64,000 nt of DNA. It comes from Candidatus Cloacimonadota bacterium. GTDB lineage: Bacteria; Cloacimonadota; Cloacimonadia; Cloacimonadales; TCS61. A program made the position numbers and the translations under genes. Positions 38,041-46,804 of the stretch are shown piece by piece; positions within the stretch are counted from its first letter, which is position 1; each line of letters begins with the position of its first letter. Where the stretch lies: assembly GCA_021734835.1 (NCBI GenBank), contig JAIPIH010000008.1, forward strand, positions 34,809 through 98,808, in the 5' to 3' direction. The notes beneath the pieces were generated by a model, which saw only the letters and a list, made by a program, of their open reading frames with translations, ran no database searches and was not told the DNA's origin.

Positions 38041-38906
38041 TAGAATATTTGATACTAGCCTATTATTATCTGCGGCCGAGAACTATCATCATCCGGCGCA
38101 TTTCAAACGCGATGGGAGATTGTCTGCTTTTGTCAATCGCTGTACAGGGATTAAGGAACAAATTTCCCGATTACAAGGTAATAATTGAGTGCAAATGGCC
38201 GGAATTGTTTATCAATAATCCTCTGGTGGATTGGGTTACACGAAAACATATCACAATGACCAGAAGGCACATCAAACCTAAATATCATATCCTGCCTGAA
38301 ACAACAGAATCAATCTACAAACAGATCAGTCAGTATACGGGTTTGGACGAGATATTCTATCCCCAGATTTTTCTTACTGCTTCTGAGATCAAGGAAGCAG
38401 CGAGTAGATTTCCTTTTCCATATATTACCATTTGTCCGGTAGGAAAAGCCAAATTCAGTGCAAATCGTAAAGAATGGGGAATAGAAAATTTCCAGAAAGT
38501 AGTTGATAGCTTTCCAAATATCAAATTCGTTCAAATAGGTACTTTGGGAAATCCTTTGCTGAAAAGAGTGGTAGATGCAAGAGGTTTGAAAATTCGAGAA
38601 TCTGCAGCTGTACTTTGTAATGCCAGATTTTTCATTGGTTTGGAGGGTGGCTTGATGCATCTGTCCAGGGCAGTCGATACCCTTTCTGTAATCATCTATG
38701 GTGGTTTTATCAATCCCGAACTTTCCAAATATAAAGAAAATCTGAATATTGTGAATCTGGTGCTTTGCTCACCGTGTTTTTCTTCAGAAGAAAAGCATAA
38801 AGATTGCCAGACAATGCTGTGTATGAAGGCAATTTCTGCTGATGATGTTTGCAGTCGGATCAGAGAAAATTTTAAAGAAGAATTAAAAACAGGAGAAATT
38901 AAATGA
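38037..38906 (+). CDS. Glycosyltransferase family 9 (heptosyltransferase-like) 1
   Basis: This is a 289-aa protein with GT9 features: IIRRISNAMGDCLLLSIAVQGLRNKFPDYKVIIEC at the N-terminus, then ITICPVGKAKFSANRKEWGIENFQKVV and the donor-site region FFIGLEGGLMHLSRAVDTLSVIIYGG. It overlaps its neighbours on both sides by 4 bp. The ADP-heptose donor is family knowledge, and other sugars are possible. The C-terminal Cys cluster (CSPCFSSEEKHKDCQTMLC) is common in this subgroup. Confidence 0.85.
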   Translation: MIEYLILAYYYLRPRTIIIRRISNAMGDCLLLSIAVQGLRNKFPDYKVIIECKWPELFINNPLVDWVTRKHITMTRRHIKPKYHILPETTESIYKQISQYTGLDEIFYPQIFLTASEIKEAASRFPFPYITICPVGKAKFSANRKEWGIENFQKVVDSFPNIKFVQIGTLGNPLLKRVVDARGLKIRESAAVLCNARFFIGLEGGLMHLSRAVDTLSVIIYGGFINPELSKYKENLNIVNLVLCSPCFSSEEKHKDCQTMLCMKAISADDVCSRIRENFKEELKTGEIK

Positions 38907-39286
38907 AAATTGAAATATCAATTGGTGAAGTGGTTGATAAAGTTACAATTCTGGAGATAAAAAAGGAAAAATTCAGGGATGTTGAAAAGCTGAAAAATGT
39001 GCAGAAAGAATATCAGCTTCTTAAAAAATATATCGAAGAAGCGGGCATAAAAAATAATTCATCGGAGTTTTTAAAACTGAAAGAAGTGAACCAGAAACTC
39101 TGGCACATCGAAGATAACATCCGTATCAAAGAATCCAAAGGAGAATTTGACGACGAATTTATTCAACTTGCCAGAAGCGTTTATTTTGAGAACGATGATC
39201 GCGCTGCCATCAAAAAAGAGATCAATCTCAACTTCGGTTCGGGTCTGATCGAAGAAAAAGAATACGTGAATTATAAAAAGAGTTAA
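38903..39286 (+). CDS. DUF6165-like small protein of glycan loci
   Basis: This is a 127-aa protein, helical and highly charged. It begins MKIEISIGEVVDKVTILEIKKEKF, the signature I associate with DUF6165, whose members accompany GT9 heptosyltransferases in LPS loci. There is no catalytic motif, TM or signal. It overlaps the preceding gene by 4 bp and is followed at once by a second GT9 gene, which supports an accessory role in that step. Confidence 0.65.
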   Translation: MKIEISIGEVVDKVTILEIKKEKFRDVEKLKNVQKEYQLLKKYIEEAGIKNNSSEFLKLKEVNQKLWHIEDNIRIKESKGEFDDEFIQLARSVYFENDDRAAIKKEINLNFGSGLIEEKEYVNYKKS

Positions 39287-39287
39287 A

Positions 39288-40298
39288 ATGCACAAAATTG
39301 AACCCGAAAAGATTAATAAAATCCTGATCCTGCAGTATCAACCTTTCGGAGATATTATCCTGAATACAGGGTATATGCCTCATTTACGGAAGAAATTTCC
39401 CGAGGCAAAAATCGATTATCTGGTTTACAAACCTTACAAGCAGGTTCTGGAAGGAAATCCTTATCTCGATGAACTTATTTTGATGGAAAAATTACCGCGA
39501 AACACTGTTAAATATTGGTTGTATTCATTAAAAATGTACCTGAAGATCAGAAAACGTAAATACGACCTTGTTATTGATCAAATGCGCAGTACCGGATCAA
39601 TACAGTTTGTTTTGTTCAGTGGTGCACGTTATCGTTTGGGATATGCACATAAGAAAATGAACTTTATTTATAACTTAAATCCTGCACCCGGAAAGGTAAA
39701 ATATTATGCTGCTATGAAACTGGAGCTTTTGCAAATCCTTGGCATACACGAAGAGTCTACTGAACTCTACTTCCATATTAAACCGGACTCACTAAAATAT
39801 GTTGATCGCTGGCTTGATGAAAATCAGATAAAACAAAAGGAATTTATCTGTTGCTCGCCGGGTAGTCCGATTTCCTGGAAACAATGGGATTTAAAAAGTT
39901 ATGGAAAATTACTGGATATGATCATTGCAGAAACAGTATTTCCTGTTGTACTGCTGTGGGCACCGAAAGAAAAGCAGGTGATTGAAAAAATTGACTCATT
40001 CATGCAGGAAAAAGCTTTCATGGCTCCTGAAACTGATTTTAATCAGGGAGGCGCTATGCTGAAAAGAAGTAAACTACTTATTTGTAATGACGGCGGCATC
40101 AATCACTTGAGTGTAGCAGTAAAAACACCATCTATCGCAATCTTTTCTAGAACAGATCCACAGAGATGGGGTGCTCTTGAAATCCCCGGGCATTATGCTC
40201 TACAAGCAAAGGATGCAGAATTACGCTCTGCTTCTAATTTCGGAATAATTCCCGAGCAGGTTTTCACACAATTTAAACAAGCATTACGAGAGATCTAG
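39288..40298 (+). CDS. Glycosyltransferase family 9 (heptosyltransferase-like) 2
   Basis: This is a 336-aa GT9 enzyme: KILILQYQPFGDIILNTGYMPHLRKKFPEAKIDYLVYKPYKQVLEGNPYLDELIL, then ICCSPGSPISWKQWDLKSYGKLL and LLICNDGGINHLSVAVKTPSIAIFSRTDPQRWG. It has a full-length family architecture, closer to canonical LPS heptosyltransferases than the upstream copy. It probably transfers a heptose or similar sugar in the LPS core. Confidence 0.88.
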   Translation: MHKIEPEKINKILILQYQPFGDIILNTGYMPHLRKKFPEAKIDYLVYKPYKQVLEGNPYLDELILMEKLPRNTVKYWLYSLKMYLKIRKRKYDLVIDQMRSTGSIQFVLFSGARYRLGYAHKKMNFIYNLNPAPGKVKYYAAMKLELLQILGIHEESTELYFHIKPDSLKYVDRWLDENQIKQKEFICCSPGSPISWKQWDLKSYGKLLDMIIAETVFPVVLLWAPKEKQVIEKIDSFMQEKAFMAPETDFNQGGAMLKRSKLLICNDGGINHLSVAVKTPSIAIFSRTDPQRWGALEIPGHYALQAKDAELRSASNFGIIPEQVFTQFKQALREI

Positions 40299-40307
40299 CA
40301 GGTTATA

Positions 40308-41348
40308 ATGAAATTCCTATTTTATATTTCTAAAGAATATTCTATTCCGATCATAGAACCGATCGCACAGTATCTGGAAAAGACTGAACATGAGTTTGCT
40401 TTTTTTACTTTCGAAAAAATAAGCAAAGTATCTCCTCCATCTTGGAAAAACAAATTGTATTTTACAGATGTAAAAACTGCCCAAAACTTTCAACCCGATT
40501 TCGTCTTGATTCCCGGAAATTTTGTAGATTTCAGATTGCCGGGCATTAAAGTACAATTATTTCACGGATTAGGAGTGGAAAAATCTTCTCATTATAAAAT
40601 CAGGCATTTTTTTGATGTTTATTGCACTTCAGGTCCATTTGTTACAAAGCGTTTTCAAGCTTTGAAAAAAAAATATATATATTTCGATATTTTGGAAACC
40701 GGTTGGCCTAAAGTTGATCATATTCTCAATTTTCAGCAAGCCGAACTTTCAGAACTTGTTGACATTCCTTCGGAGAAGAAGATAATACTGTTTGCTCCAA
40801 CTCATAGTCGGAAAATGGAATCAGCTACAGAATTGATGCAGGTGATACCGCAGATCATCAAAGAAGATGAATACTGGCTGATCAAATTTCATGAGCTTAT
40901 GAACAAAAAACTAGTTTCTGAATTCAAATTTCAACTGCAAGACAAAGCTCTCTTTCTGGAAGATTATGATATCACACCACATCTTCATGCAGCGGACGTT
41001 CTCATCTCAGATACTTCATCGGTGCTGTATGAATTCATGCTTTTAGATAAACCTGTAATTACCTACAAAACAAAAAGTCGAAGCGATAAAGGCGTCAACA
41101 TTACAGATCCGCAAAAACTGCGAACAGCGATCGATCGGAGCTTGAAAGATCCCCAAGCTTACGGAAAACAGCGACTGGCTCATTTGCAAGAGATCAATCC
41201 CTATTTAGATGGGAAAATTTCAGAAAGATTGATCAAAAAGTTGATCGCAAATAAAGAGAATTTTTCTCTGATAAAAAAGCCCTTGAATATATTTCGTAAA
41301 CTACAGATTTTATATCATGAAAAATTCAAGAAAGGATATTTGAGATGA
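40308..41348 (+). CDS. CDP-glycerol glycerophosphotransferase-like protein 2
   Basis: This is a 346-aa TagB/TagF-type transferase: LFHGLGVEKSSHYKIRHFFD, ILFAPTHSRKM, LIKFHELMNKK and AADVLISDTSSVLYEFMLLDKPVITYK. No TM helix is seen, but basic patches (KKPLNIFRKLQILYHEKFKKGYLR) at the C-terminus could bind membrane. It is the first of three consecutive paralogues, the next overlapping by 4 bp. Confidence 0.85.
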   Translation: MKFLFYISKEYSIPIIEPIAQYLEKTEHEFAFFTFEKISKVSPPSWKNKLYFTDVKTAQNFQPDFVLIPGNFVDFRLPGIKVQLFHGLGVEKSSHYKIRHFFDVYCTSGPFVTKRFQALKKKYIYFDILETGWPKVDHILNFQQAELSELVDIPSEKKIILFAPTHSRKMESATELMQVIPQIIKEDEYWLIKFHELMNKKLVSEFKFQLQDKALFLEDYDITPHLHAADVLISDTSSVLYEFMLLDKPVITYKTKSRSDKGVNITDPQKLRTAIDRSLKDPQAYGKQRLAHLQEINPYLDGKISERLIKKLIANKENFSLIKKPLNIFRKLQILYHEKFKKGYLR

Positions 41349-42436
41349 TAAAAGTCCTCTTCGACCTGAAAAAAGAGTATTATTTCACTTCGCTTTATCC
41401 CCTTTATCTGCAATTATCAAAGGATCCTAAGTACAAAATTTATTTTCGCGCAGGAAAAGATCACAAAAGAGTTTTAAGCATTTTGCTGATCAAACAGAAA
41501 AGTGAGATAGAAGCGAGATTGAAGAAAAAAGGATTGAGAATAACTAATAGCACTACCGGCTTCGACCTGGTGATCTGTGGAGATGTATTAAAACATCCTC
41601 AAAAATATGGAGAAGTTACCAGAATTCACCTCGATCATGGAGTCGGAACAAAAACCTTGCGTATTAGAAACATCAAAAAGCAGAAAGATTATCATTATCA
41701 TGTTTTTCTGGAAGGTAATTGCTGGTTTGATTATATCAAAAAACTGGGTTGGGAAAATATAGCTGATTTTTATATTACTGGTCTGCCAAAACTGGATCCA
41801 TTTTTCTGGAACGGTTTTTTTGATAATGCGAAGTTAATCCGTGAACTCGGACTCGATACTAAGAAAAAAACAGTATTGTTTGCACCTTCCTACAAACCGA
41901 GTTGTATAAAGTTTGTTCAGTCTCGAATAACCGAGCTCTTACCTGATCATAATCTTATCATCAAGCTGCATCCCTATAGTTGGAGCGGTAAATATGCCCC
42001 GCACAGTCAGCACCGATTTTATGAAAAGTTAGCCAAAAAGCACCCGTTTGTTTTCTTGATCGGAAAAGAGGACTTTGATATTTATCCTTACCTCAGTTTA
42101 GCTGATACCCTTATCAGTGACACCTCCAGCGTGATCAATGAATTCTTAGCTTTGGGAAAATTCGGCATAATTTACGTTTTACCTGAATCTCAGTTGAAAC
42201 ATTCTGATGGTATGGAATCTGTTTCTATCGCCCCAAAAGATTGGTTAAAAGGCGCTTTTCCGCATATGTACAAACCTGAGGATCTGCTCACTGCTGTGAA
42301 AACTGCTCTTAATCCCACAGATAAGATGAAGCAGAAACTCAAAGAATATAGGCAGTATTTTTTCACAGGTTTAGATGGAAAATCTTCGCAAAGAGTAAAA
42401 GCTAAGATCGATGATATTATGAAGGAAAGATCATGA
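41345..42436 (+). CDS. CDP-glycerol glycerophosphotransferase-like protein 3
   Basis: This is a 363-aa protein with the clearest family motifs: HLDHGVGTKTLRI, TVLFAPSYKPS, LIIKLHPYSWSGKYA and LSLADTLISDTSSVINEFLALGKFGIIY. The HG and KLHP segments match catalytic and CDP-binding positions of TagF. It overlaps both neighbours. The reaction would be transfer of polyol-phosphate from a CDP donor onto a glycan or an existing polyol-phosphate chain. Confidence 0.88.
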   Translation: MIKVLFDLKKEYYFTSLYPLYLQLSKDPKYKIYFRAGKDHKRVLSILLIKQKSEIEARLKKKGLRITNSTTGFDLVICGDVLKHPQKYGEVTRIHLDHGVGTKTLRIRNIKKQKDYHYHVFLEGNCWFDYIKKLGWENIADFYITGLPKLDPFFWNGFFDNAKLIRELGLDTKKKTVLFAPSYKPSCIKFVQSRITELLPDHNLIIKLHPYSWSGKYAPHSQHRFYEKLAKKHPFVFLIGKEDFDIYPYLSLADTLISDTSSVINEFLALGKFGIIYVLPESQLKHSDGMESVSIAPKDWLKGAFPHMYKPEDLLTAVKTALNPTDKMKQKLKEYRQYFFTGLDGKSSQRVKAKIDDIMKERS

Positions 42437-43485
42437 ACATTTATTATTATGGAAATCAGGTTTATCAATTCTCTCACTGCAAACCTATCTATGAGATGGC
42501 AGGTGGAACATTCATAGTAAAGAAGGTAACAAAATATCTGCCTTTTATTTTAAATATGCGAAATCCCAACTGTCCAAATATGTCTAACTTCATTTGGCAA
42601 GCCCCGCCTGTAAAAGTATTGAAAAATAATCAATTAGACCATCTTGAGGGAGTGTTTATCTCGCTTTCCAATGTTAACTTACATGTAGGGAAAAATAGCA
42701 AAACTATATTCTTGGGTCATGGCACAGGTGATAAAAAATATGGCGGTAAATCAATCAGTATCAATAAATATGATTACATTTTTTTAACCGGTGATAAGTA
42801 CAAAGCAAAATTAGAAGATGTCGGCTTGAAAATTCCAGATGATAAGCTGATCAAAATTGGAAACTTGCGCTTTGATGATTATGTGAATAATAAATACGAT
42901 CAGCAAAATCTTAAGAAAATGAGGAAAATAAAAGACATGTCCAGAAAGAATATATTGTATGCTCCTACCTGGAAATGGGGAAATGGAACATTAATGAAAT
43001 ATTTCTTTCGCTTTGCCAGAGAGATCACTAAAGAACACAATTTAATCGTGAGACCTCATCATTTTGATGCACGAAAAATTCCTTTTCTTAAACTATGGGC
43101 AAAACTAAATAACATTGATAATATATATTTTTCCAATCCTGTAAAATTAAAAACAAGTGATACATTTCAAGATTTTGCCTTATCTGATTTGATGATCAGC
43201 GATACTTCCAGCGTGATTTATGAATATCTTATCACTAAAAAGCCAATTATCGTAGCACACACAAAACAGGAAGATTTGCATAATATGTCAGATAATATGA
43301 ACATAATGAAATATGCAGATACATTTAACGAACAACAGGATATTTTAGAAGTTATTGACAAAAACCTAAATGACACCTCTATACCCACCCGTTTTAATGA
43401 GTTACTACATAATTGTTTTTATTTTAATGACGGTCTTTCCACTCAGCGAGCTGTTGATTTTATCGGTAATTTAAATCAAAGCTAA
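42433..43485 (+). CDS. CDP-glycerol glycerophosphotransferase-like protein 4
   Basis: This is a 350-aa member of the same family: IFLGHGTGDKKYGGKSI, ILYAPTWKWGNGT (canonical YAPTW), LIVRPHHFDARK and LSDLMISDTSSVIYEYLITKKPIIVAHTK. It is the last gene before inositol-3-phosphate synthase, with 75 bp between. The position suggests that inositol phosphate may be the transferred polyol (inference). Confidence 0.87.
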   Translation: MNIYYYGNQVYQFSHCKPIYEMAGGTFIVKKVTKYLPFILNMRNPNCPNMSNFIWQAPPVKVLKNNQLDHLEGVFISLSNVNLHVGKNSKTIFLGHGTGDKKYGGKSISINKYDYIFLTGDKYKAKLEDVGLKIPDDKLIKIGNLRFDDYVNNKYDQQNLKKMRKIKDMSRKNILYAPTWKWGNGTLMKYFFRFAREITKEHNLIVRPHHFDARKIPFLKLWAKLNNIDNIYFSNPVKLKTSDTFQDFALSDLMISDTSSVIYEYLITKKPIIVAHTKQEDLHNMSDNMNIMKYADTFNEQQDILEVIDKNLNDTSIPTRFNELLHNCFYFNDGLSTQRAVDFIGNLNQS

Positions 43486-43498
43486 AGTTGAGATTAAG

Positions 43499-43527
43499 TT
43501 GACACAAAAATCTGCAACATACATTTG
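43499..43527 (+). promoter_or_regulatory. Possible promoter of the inositol genes
   Basis: TTGACA (43499-43504) and TACATTTG (43520-43527) lie 15 bp apart, ahead of inositol-3-phosphate synthase. The second element matches the Bacteroidota-type -7 consensus TAnnTTTG. It may allow expression of the inositol genes independent of the glycan operon. Confidence 0.35.
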
Positions 43528-43560
43528 TCTTATCTCAAAAATTTTAAAAGGAGTTATCAA

Positions 43561-44895
43561 ATGCATATCAAGATAAAACAAACACCAGAAAAACTTGGCG
43601 TGCTTATTCCGGGGCTTGGTGCGATTGGAACAACATTTATCGCGGGTATTGAACTGATCAAAAAAGGTTATTCCAAACCGATAGGAAGTATGACTCAAAT
43701 GGGAACGATCCGCTTGGGAAAAAGAACCGAACACAGAAATCCACTCATTAAAGATTTTTTACCTCTGAATAAAATAGATGAGCTGGTTTTCGGAGGATGG
43801 GATATTTTTGAAGATACTGCTTATGATTCTGCCAAGAATGCACAGGTACTATCAAACGAACACATCGAATTAGTGAAAGATGAAATGATATCTATCAAAC
43901 CGATGAAAGCGGTATTTGATAAAAAATATGTGAAAAAATTAGACGGACCAAATGTAAAAAAGGCTGCAACAAAATATGATCTGGCTTTGATGTTGATGGA
44001 TGATATTAAGAACTTCAAAAAAGCCAACGATCTGACAAATGTCGTGATGGTCTGGTGCGCCTCAACCGAAGTTTATATAGAACTTCAGGAAGTTCATCAA
44101 ACTGTGGAAGCCTTTGAGAAAGCTATGAAAGAAAATCATAAGGCAATTTCACCCAGTATGCTGTATGCATATGCTGCGATGAAATTAGGAATCCCTTTTG
44201 CCAATGGTGCTCCCAATCTAACCGTTGACATTCCTGCCATCTGGGCACTTGCCAAAGAACATCAGGTCCCTATCGCCGGGAAGGATTATAAAACCGGACA
44301 AACCCTTATGAAAACTATTATTGCTCCCGGCCTGAAAGCAAGACTTTTGGGGATCAATGGTTGGTTTTCAACAAATATTCTCGGTAATCGAGATGGTGAA
44401 GTCTTGGATGATCCTGAATCCTTCAAAACTAAAGAAGTGAGTAAACTCGGGGTGTTAGATTACATTCTGCAGCCAGAGCAAAATCCTGATCTTTACAAAG
44501 ATCTTTATCATAAAGTTCGCATTAACTATTATCCGCCTCGTGGTGATAATAAAGAAGGTTGGGATAATATTGATATTTTCGGTTGGCTGGGATATCCAAT
44601 GCAAATTAAAATTGATTTCCTCTGCAAAGACAGCATCTTAGCTGCACCCATTGTACTCGATCTTGTTCTGTTGATGGATCTGGCTAAAAGGGTTGGTTTT
44701 CATGGTATTCAGGAATGGCTATCTTTCTATTTTAAAAGCCCTATGCATTTACCTGAACTTTATCCCGAGCATGACCTGTTTGTCCAATTAGCTAAATTTA
44801 AAAATACACTCCGTTATATAATGCAGGAAGACATGATAACTCATCTTGGATTAGATTATTATGACGATCAGTTGAGAGATAAAGACAAAGAATAA
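43561..44895 (+). CDS. ino1: Inositol-3-phosphate synthase
   Basis: This is a 444-aa NAD-dependent enzyme converting glucose-6-phosphate to inositol-3-phosphate (L-myo-inositol-1-phosphate). Signatures: GVLIPGLGAIGTTFIAGIEL (NAD fold), SMTQMGTIRLGKRTEHRNPLI, IAGKDYKTGQTLMKT, NGWFSTNILGNRDGEVL and KIDFLCKDSILAAPIVLDL. AAAAGGAG sets the start at the ATG of 43561; the frame extending to 43525 is not needed. It is followed 3 bp later by a cytidylyltransferase-like gene, which points to CDP-inositol as the product of the pair. Confidence 0.93.
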   Translation: MHIKIKQTPEKLGVLIPGLGAIGTTFIAGIELIKKGYSKPIGSMTQMGTIRLGKRTEHRNPLIKDFLPLNKIDELVFGGWDIFEDTAYDSAKNAQVLSNEHIELVKDEMISIKPMKAVFDKKYVKKLDGPNVKKAATKYDLALMLMDDIKNFKKANDLTNVVMVWCASTEVYIELQEVHQTVEAFEKAMKENHKAISPSMLYAYAAMKLGIPFANGAPNLTVDIPAIWALAKEHQVPIAGKDYKTGQTLMKTIIAPGLKARLLGINGWFSTNILGNRDGEVLDDPESFKTKEVSKLGVLDYILQPEQNPDLYKDLYHKVRINYYPPRGDNKEGWDNIDIFGWLGYPMQIKIDFLCKDSILAAPIVLDLVLLMDLAKRVGFHGIQEWLSFYFKSPMHLPELYPEHDLFVQLAKFKNTLRYIMQEDMITHLGLDYYDDQLRDKDKE

Positions 44896-44898
44896 CCA

Positions 44899-45657
44899 AT
44901 GAAAGCAGTGATCATAGCAGCAGGATGTGGCAGCAGGTTGAAAAATGAACATCAAGGTATTCCCAAAACTCTGATGAAAATTAATGGAAAGCGTATCATT
45001 GATGATATCATTGATAAGGTTCATGCTTGCGGTATCAGTGAATTGATCATAGTTACAGGATTTGAAGATAAATTACTGGAAGAAGGTTTGAGAAACTACG
45101 AAAATAGCATGATCAATATTCAATTTGTACATAATCCTGACTGGGAAAAAGCAAACGGCATTTCAGTTTTCGCAGCTCATCAGATCATAGAAGTTAAAGA
45201 TCAATTTATTCTGCTCATGAGCGATCACATTTTCAGCAGGAAAATGCTGCAGATGATGATTGATACTGATGTTCCCGCCGATGAGGCACTACTGGCGATA
45301 GATTTTAAGATCACCAGTATCCCAGATCTTGATGATGGTATGAAGGTAGTTTGCAAAAAGGATAAAAATAAAGTTTACCAGATAACTGAATTTGGTAAAC
45401 AATTAAATGAGTTTAATGCTATAGATGCTGGAATGTTTAAACTGAATTATTCTTTTTTTGATGCATTGGCAGATTCAATTGAGAATGACCGAACTTCACT
45501 TTCTGATGCCTGTAATGTTTTTTCTGCTAAAGGAAAGATGAAAGGATTGGACATTGGAGATTCTTTGTGGTTAGATGTTGATACTCCTGAAATGATTGGC
45601 CAAACTAATATTTTAGCTAAAATTTTCGATCGTGACCTTGATTCTTTGAAATTTTAA
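44899..45657 (+). CDS. Inositol-phosphate cytidylyltransferase-like nucleotidyltransferase
   Basis: This is a 252-aa NTP-transferase: MKAVIIAAGCGSRL (nucleotide loop), GIPKTLMKINGKRIIDD, ILLMSDHIFS (metal Asp), FNAIDAGMFKL and LWLDVDTPEMI. The SDH, IDAGMF and W-DVDT blocks resemble the cytidylyltransferase half of archaeal/Thermotoga CTP:inositol-1-phosphate cytidylyltransferase as I recall it. Adjacency to inositol-phosphate synthase supports the same substrate. Some other sugar-1-phosphate remains possible. Confidence 0.8.
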   Translation: MKAVIIAAGCGSRLKNEHQGIPKTLMKINGKRIIDDIIDKVHACGISELIIVTGFEDKLLEEGLRNYENSMINIQFVHNPDWEKANGISVFAAHQIIEVKDQFILLMSDHIFSRKMLQMMIDTDVPADEALLAIDFKITSIPDLDDGMKVVCKKDKNKVYQITEFGKQLNEFNAIDAGMFKLNYSFFDALADSIENDRTSLSDACNVFSAKGKMKGLDIGDSLWLDVDTPEMIGQTNILAKIFDRDLDSLKF

Positions 45658-45677
45658 TATTTCAAATATAGATAAGT

Positions 45678-46580
45678 TTAATTTGTTAACTTCAATTTCT
45701 GATTTACCTTTACCTGGATGATCCATAAAACGATCATATATATATTTGCTACTCCGATTGTATAAATAAAAAATATAATCGGTCTGTAGAGAAGAGCAGA
45801 GATGATGAGCATAAAAACATGAGCTGTTGGACCTATCCAAAACCAAAGTTTGATCAAGAGCTGGTTTTTTTTCAAATACTCTTTTCGGTTATACTTTTCT
45901 TCCCTCTTCAATTGGAATAATTGCAGATGTGAATAACCAAGATAAATGGCAATAAGGATCTTGTCAAAAAGACGTCCTTTGTCATGTTTAATAGAAATCA
46001 GCTCAGCATTGAATTTCTGATTTGCTTCCCAGGTTGATGTTTCTTTACCTAAACCATGCGACATAAATTCTACTCGATAATAATCCACGATCATGGCATG
46101 AATGATGTGGCTTATTGCAGCAATTATCAGAAGTAACCAATGCGAAATTGGTAAATCGATTCCTATAATCCCCTTATCCAAACCAATCCCAATTCCAACA
46201 TAGACGAAGATCCCTACCGAATAATCAGCAAAACCGTCAACAATTCTTCCTACAGGTGTGCCATTCTTCTTTAAGCGTGCTATCATCCCATCGACACAAT
46301 CCAGTATCAATACAAAGAAATAGAGAATTCCACCTATTAGAAATCCAGGAAGAGTTCCCCAGGAAAAGAAAAATCCACTAATGAGACCGAAAAAGATAGC
46401 AGCAAAAGAGACCTGATTTGGAGTTACAGAAGTTTTATATAATAATTTTACGAAAACGAAAGCTATGGGTCGTAAAATATATAAAGTTAAAGTTTCATCA
46501 AAAATAATATGTTTCAACGATCTTTTGAATTCCTTGAACATTCTCAGGTTATATTCTCTGAATTTGTTATTATTATTCAT
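45678..46580 (-). CDS. CDP-alcohol phosphotransferase
   Basis: This is a 300-aa integral membrane enzyme with the complete CDP-alcohol signature D-x2-DG-x2-AR-x8-G-x3-D-x3-D in LDCVDGMIARLKKNGTPVGRIVDGFAD and about six TM helices. It converges on the inositol genes with 20 bp between. The likely reaction is condensation of a CDP-inositol with an alcohol (diradylglycerol or inositol phosphate), or of CDP-diacylglycerol with inositol phosphate. It is preceded on its own strand by a ThiS-like gene. Confidence 0.88.
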   Translation of the reverse strand: MNNNNKFREYNLRMFKEFKRSLKHIIFDETLTLYILRPIAFVFVKLLYKTSVTPNQVSFAAIFFGLISGFFFSWGTLPGFLIGGILYFFVLILDCVDGMIARLKKNGTPVGRIVDGFADYSVGIFVYVGIGIGLDKGIIGIDLPISHWLLLIIAAISHIIHAMIVDYYRVEFMSHGLGKETSTWEANQKFNAELISIKHDKGRLFDKILIAIYLGYSHLQLFQLKREEKYNRKEYLKKNQLLIKLWFWIGPTAHVFMLIISALLYRPIIFFIYTIGVANIYMIVLWIIQVKVNQKLKLTN

Positions 46581-46606
46581 TATTTTCCTTTTTCATTGGA
46601 ATTCTT

Positions 46607-46804
46607 CTATCCCCCTGCAACAAGATGTATTATTTTGATATCATCCTCATCATTAATCAACTGTGTTGCAAAAGATCTTCTATCAATGAGATGGCCATTC
46701 AACTTTACTACACTTAAGTGTTTTAAAAAGTTATTATCATTCAATAACTTTTCTACAGTAAGTCCCTTTTCCCATTTTAGTTCAGTACTATTTACTTTGA
46801 TCAT
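46607..46804 (-). CDS. ThiS/MoaD-like sulfur-carrier protein
   Basis: This is a 65-aa beta-grasp protein (MIKVNSTELKWEKGLTVEKLL ... DDIKIIHLVAGG) with the C-terminal Gly-Gly needed for thiocarboxylate formation. GGAG fixes the start at 46804 instead of 46819. No thiazole synthase (ThiG) or adenylating enzyme (ThiF/MoeB) is nearby; instead it precedes a CDP-alcohol phosphotransferase by 26 bp. Confidence 0.85.
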   Translation of the reverse strand: MIKVNSTELKWEKGLTVEKLLNDNNFLKHLSVVKLNGHLIDRRSFATQLINDEDDIKIIHLVAGG

